Of a stretch of 64,000 nucleotides of DNA, positions 58,815 through 64,000 are shown in pieces (position 1 is the first letter of the stretch; each line of letters begins with the position of its first letter). Both the position numbers and the translations under genes were made by a program. The notes beneath the pieces were generated by a model that ran no database searches, was not told where the DNA came from, and saw nothing but the letters and a program-made list of their open reading frames with translations. This DNA comes from Helicostylum pulchrum (taxonomy: Eukaryota > Mucoromycota > Mucoromycetes > Mucorales > Mucoraceae): contig JAIXMO010000027.1 of NCBI GenBank assembly GCA_025677825.1, positions 62,001 to 126,000 on the forward strand, written 5' to 3'.

Positions 58815-59636
58815 CTATTCGCTCTTCTTTTTACCAAATAATAATTTAATAGATGACCAAACAAGCGCAGCTAATACACCCACAGAATGGCCGACATATG
58901 TAGAAATAACACAAGAGATGGGCCATGCTTGCCAATCTCTATCCCAATCTAAAGGTAAAACAATAGCTCCAATCCAAGCGCCTGAAAGTGCACAAATAGC
59001 TTGTGTATAAGCATAAATTTCCGAAGTTGTTGTAGGGCTGGTGGTTTTTTTTTAGTATAACTTGTCCCCATAAACCTTTTATATATATATATATATATGT
59101 GTACTTTACCTGTGTTGTAAAAAGACCTTGATCCAAACATTTTCCTCTAACGCTTCAAAGCATGGCATAATGGTTAAGATAGACAAGTAGGCTGAAAATA
59201 AAAATGTATTGGGGATTTTCCTACACACAAAAAAAAGGGGGTTAACAACTTTTTCAACTAGAGAAATATATATGGTTTAACGTACTCTATCAAAGGTGCA
59301 CCAAATAAAACTGTCACCAAGTGTAAAATACTGGTTGAAAGTAAACAAGCTACTATACTATAACCAACTGTTTTCTATTATAATTGTTTAGTCATTAACC
59401 TTTTTTTATGTTTAAGAAGTTTGACTTTCACTTACCAATGCTTTGTTTGTTGTTCCTCGAAAGACATTAGACAAGACAATGAGTACAATGTGACCCAGAA
59501 ATAAAATAGGTACAGCTGTGGATAAAGTTGCAACAGGTTCGTTTAAAAGAGACGTGGCGGGTAATTTAAACGTCGCGCCATAGTTGAGACCAATGGATAA
59601 TAATCCAATAATGAGTTCAGTACCAAAAGATTTCAT
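58815..59636 (-). CDS. GPI11: GPI-anchor biosynthesis protein Gpi11 / PIG-F
   Basis: Endoplasmic-reticulum membrane protein that helps add ethanolamine phosphate to GPI-anchor mannoses. Exons 59636-59436, 59374-59286, 59220-59110 and 59037-58815 give 207 residues. About six hydrophobic helices, for example TAVPILFLGHIVLIVLSNVF and YSIVACLLSTSILHLVTVLF-like stretches. The signature near the end is GAWIGAIVLPLDWDRDWQAW followed by PISCVISTYVGHSVG. The Met at 59636 is preferred over one eight codons upstream, which adds only Phe/Ile-rich leader. Confidence 0.92.
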
Positions 59637-60460
59637 TATTAAAAAAAAAAAGATGTCCAAACTAACATGTTTTTAAAAAAAAATATATTTTTTTATGGCA
59701 AAAAACTTTGACCTCAGATTGCAAAATTACTTTTTTTTTTTTATTCTAGACTTTTTCTCATTTTTATTCATTTTTATTGGTAGTTGGAGGCTTTTTCATT
59801 TTATTTTATTTTTCATTTTTATTAAGTACAAAAAATATTAGATACACATTAGCCTTTCCGAAGAAAGTTTCCAAAGGTAACCACGAGGAGTTTTGTATCT
59901 ATTTATCCTCACCTACAAAAGCAAAAGGGTTAGGGTTAGCTCCACTCGACTCGACACTACAAAAAGGTTAATCGTGAAGAAAGAAAAAAAGGAGAAAAAC
60001 AAAAAAACAGCACTTATTTATACTTTTTTGAGAAAATCATATGCTCTGAAATACGGTCCTGTGGCTTTGACTTTTTGCAGTCAATGTTTTTAAAAGCTTT
60101 ATCCCCACTTTGTTACATATAAAACGTCACCCATACGTTTTTTTTTGCAGGCAAGCTTATCTATTTAACCTCAATGGTCTGAAATTTAAATTTTTATTAC
60201 TGTGAGACCAAGCCGTTGAAAAAAAAACTGAGTTTTTATCTATCATGCAAAAAAAGGGAAAGTAGACATACTTTTCTTCGGCTTTATCTGTCTACTTCCA
60301 TCTTTCAAAGGCAATAATAAATGTAAAAGAAAACAATTGTCAGAGTTCTCTACTAGTTTTATTTTTAAAGACATTTTTTTTTTTTTATAAAAAGAAAGTC
60401 TTGAACAAAAAATTCCCTACACCTTTATATATAGTCAATAAAATAAGATAAAAACGTCTA

Positions 60461-60496
60461 GTTAACCATAGTAAAAAAATAGTATGGTTGGAATTA
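60461..60496. repeat. Short hairpin repeat, copy 1
   Basis: AACCATA and TATGGTT arms face each other around an A-rich loop. The same arrangement recurs at 60860-60893 with three small differences. Confidence 0.7.
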
Positions 60497-60859
60497 CACT
60501 AACACAAGTAATTTTTAAATTTATTTCCATGTACTTTTACTAACAAGAAATAACGGTTTAAAATAATTGTAGTATCGTGAGAGAAAAATTTATGCTACGA
60601 TTTTTTTTTACCATAAAAGTCAATTCATGTGAAAGACAGAAAGTAAACAAAAAATTTTAAACTGATTTTCTCGCTGATAAAACTACAAGAGAGTAAATAA
60701 GATCCTTTTGAAAATGTAGCGCATTTTCATACACAATTTTAATCATGATATTTATCACTATGGTCAATTGGCAGCTCTTTTTATTTTATAGCTTTTATAA
60801 AAGTGGGTTTAGTTTTCATAGTAACAAATGAAATTTTTTTAAAAAAAAGAATCCGTTTA

Positions 60860-60893
60860 ATTAACCATAGTATAAAATAGCATGGTTAGAATT
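60860..60893. repeat. Short hairpin repeat, copy 2
   Basis: Same design as copy 1: TTAACCATAGTATAAAATAG followed by CATGGTTAGAATTA. Confidence 0.7.
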
Positions 60894-61010
60894 ATATGAA
60901 AAGGCGCTACATTTTGAAGGGGATATTATTTCATTCATATATAGTTTTATTAGTAATAGCTAACTATTTAAAAACTTTTTTTAAAAAAATTTCCGCCACT
61001 TTTATAAAAT

Positions 61011-61065
61011 AAAACCAGAGGTCAAAGCAGGCGGAACCATCACATACAGTGAAACCAATACTAAT
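61011..61065 (+). repeat. Dispersed repeat B, copy 2
   Basis: Shares AAAACCAGAGGTCAA and GAACCATCACATxCAGTGAAACCAA with 39126-39183. Confidence 0.7.
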
Positions 61066-61130
61066 ATTCCTTTTTTTCTTGCTATCATTATAGGTAGAAG
61101 AAAAAAGGTTTTTATTGATTACAAGTAAAA

Positions 61131-62909
<1,779 letters not shown>

Positions 62910-64000
62910 TTTATTTTTTTATAGGAGTAATGGAGAAAGAAAAGAAAAGGAAATCAAATGGTAAATAAATATTTATAATCTATTTCCAGTTATGGAGTTT
63001 CGAATGATGACTGTTGCATTATATTGCATGTTATGCGGGTTGCGCCAGCCTTAATTTTATTCGCGTATTGGTACACGAACTTAGCCAAAAAGTATCATTA
63101 GAAATTTGATACTTATAACATACACTGGCATAAAAACATGTATGCATAACATCACCTGAGTCTCACCTTAAAATTTAAATAGAAGTTAACTCCTTAAAAA
63201 TATTTGTATACCGTTGAAGTGTGTAACCGTCAAACTTAAAAGATACATTCCCGACTACCCTTTTATCTTTTACTCTTTAATTATAACAATTAAATATCAA
63301 TGAAGTAGTAAGGTAAAGGAAATGCTCTTATTTAATTTTTTGGTAATACAGAAGATATTACTTTGCTATATCTGATATAATGATCGGGATTTTTATCAGT
63401 CTTCTTTACTTACAAGTTTAAATTACTCTGTATCGCGTACCAGATAGTTTACTCGACTCAAAAAACAATCAATTGAAAAAAAAAGATCTCCTAGGCGAGA
63501 ATTACATTCTATCTATCAATACTTGAGAAGCATTTATTAATCAAATGTACTGACTATTCATAGTTTTGAAAGAGTCTATTGATAAAGTTTGTAAAAGGAG
63601 ACTGGCTACAAAGTGTCTGAAAAAAAAAGCAAGAAACGCATTGGTGTTTACAAAACATTATTATCTAAAGTGTTAGCGTAGCCCAGACAACCCCCCCCCC
63701 CTTCCCCACTACTACTTATATATAATATAATGTCAACTTTTTTTTTTCTTTTTCGCTATTAATGAATGGAGTAAATTACTACTCTGATTTCTAAGGTAGC
63801 CTTATTAATAAAAGGCGTAAAAAACATATAAATAATGCGAACGTTTTTTTTTCGCACGTCTAGGGTATGCATAAGCAACGCTTGATTGCATACGCCTCGA
63901 AGCAGTTTTTGTTTATTAATATTTAAGGTTTTACTCGATTTTTGTTTATGTTTTTAAAAAAAGAACTAATTTTATCGAGACATATGTATAATTTCTCTGT
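62910..64000. other. Intergenic region at right edge
   Basis: Promoter side of the sulfhydrylase gene, then AT-rich DNA with a C run (63692-63701). No gene or RNA seen before the window ends. Confidence 0.5.

Larger units (their letters stand above)
59637..61130. other. Intergenic region with short hairpins
   Basis: No gene supported. Two related hairpin-forming segments (60461-60496 and 60860-60893) share TTAACCATAGTA...TAGxATGGTT. Bases 61011-61065 are copy 2 of dispersed repeat B. GGGTTAGGGTTAG at 59927-59939 is telomere-like but only two units. Confidence 0.55.

Noticed and set aside
59927..59939. GGGTTAGGGTTAG telomere-like repeat
   Set aside because: Only two units, inside ordinary intergenic DNA.

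Overview
The window looks like nuclear DNA of a Mucoromycota fungus, probably Mucorales. It is strongly AT-rich by eye, with long A/T homopolymer runs. Genes are short and cut by many 50-70 nt GT-AG introns. The proteins are typical fungal ones, including a WOPR (Gti1/Pac2) regulator, Atg10, Snu114, Ada3, Gpi11 and a fungal-type O-acetylhomoserine sulfhydrylase. A 5.8S-like relic resembles Mucor-type 5.8S, and several relics look like gene families I associate with Mucorales. All exon joins were worked out by hand from splice signals, reading phase and family conservation. No database search was run.

Layout, left half: a partial WOPR regulator with a very long Gln tract (1-1939); a gene-poor stretch; an unknown ORF broken by one in-frame TAA (4828-5736, minus); a decayed Fanzor/TnpB-like nuclease copy (6226-6951); homocysteine S-methyltransferase (8802-9884); a SulP sulfate permease with STAS domain (11108-13807); a small unknown spliced gene (14300-14791, minus); maleylacetoacetate isomerase (15644-16545); a WBP2-like GRAM/PPxY protein (16673-17579); a patch of relics (17.6-20.0 kb) holding a 5.8S rRNA pseudogene and a duplicated 3' end of the WBP2 gene; a C2H2 regulator (20155-21181, minus); a decayed multi-exon gene (22613-23955, minus); FAN1 nuclease (25181-28188) followed closely by a rhomboid protease (28305-30520); and ribosomal proteins L35 (30724-31562) and S5 (31961-32736, minus).

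Right half: an unknown Ser-rich protein (34327-34921, minus); Atg10 (35085-35760, minus) just downstream of a secreted protein of unknown function (35811-36559, minus); a 9-kb gene desert (36.6-45.3 kb) with a 9-bp minisatellite, transposon-like fragments and a long imperfect palindrome; an orphan acidic/basic protein (45295-45984); the PKA catalytic subunit (47533-48991, minus) divergent from the U5 snRNP GTPase Snu114 (49739-53073); a bHLH factor (53458-54245, minus); ribosome-biogenesis Cgr1 (54593-55126, minus); SAGA subunit Ada3 (56588-58687) convergent with GPI-anchor protein Gpi11/PIG-F (58815-59636, minus); and O-acetylhomoserine sulfhydrylase (61131-62909, minus).

Three genes belong to sulfur assimilation and methionine synthesis: sulfate uptake, O-acetylhomoserine sulfhydrylation and homocysteine methylation. 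They are interspersed with unrelated genes, so they do not form a tight cluster. The most unusual content is the relic material: the Fanzor-like remnant, the 5.8S pseudogene, the palindromic element and the dispersed repeats. I found no CRISPR array, tRNA gene or intact transposon.
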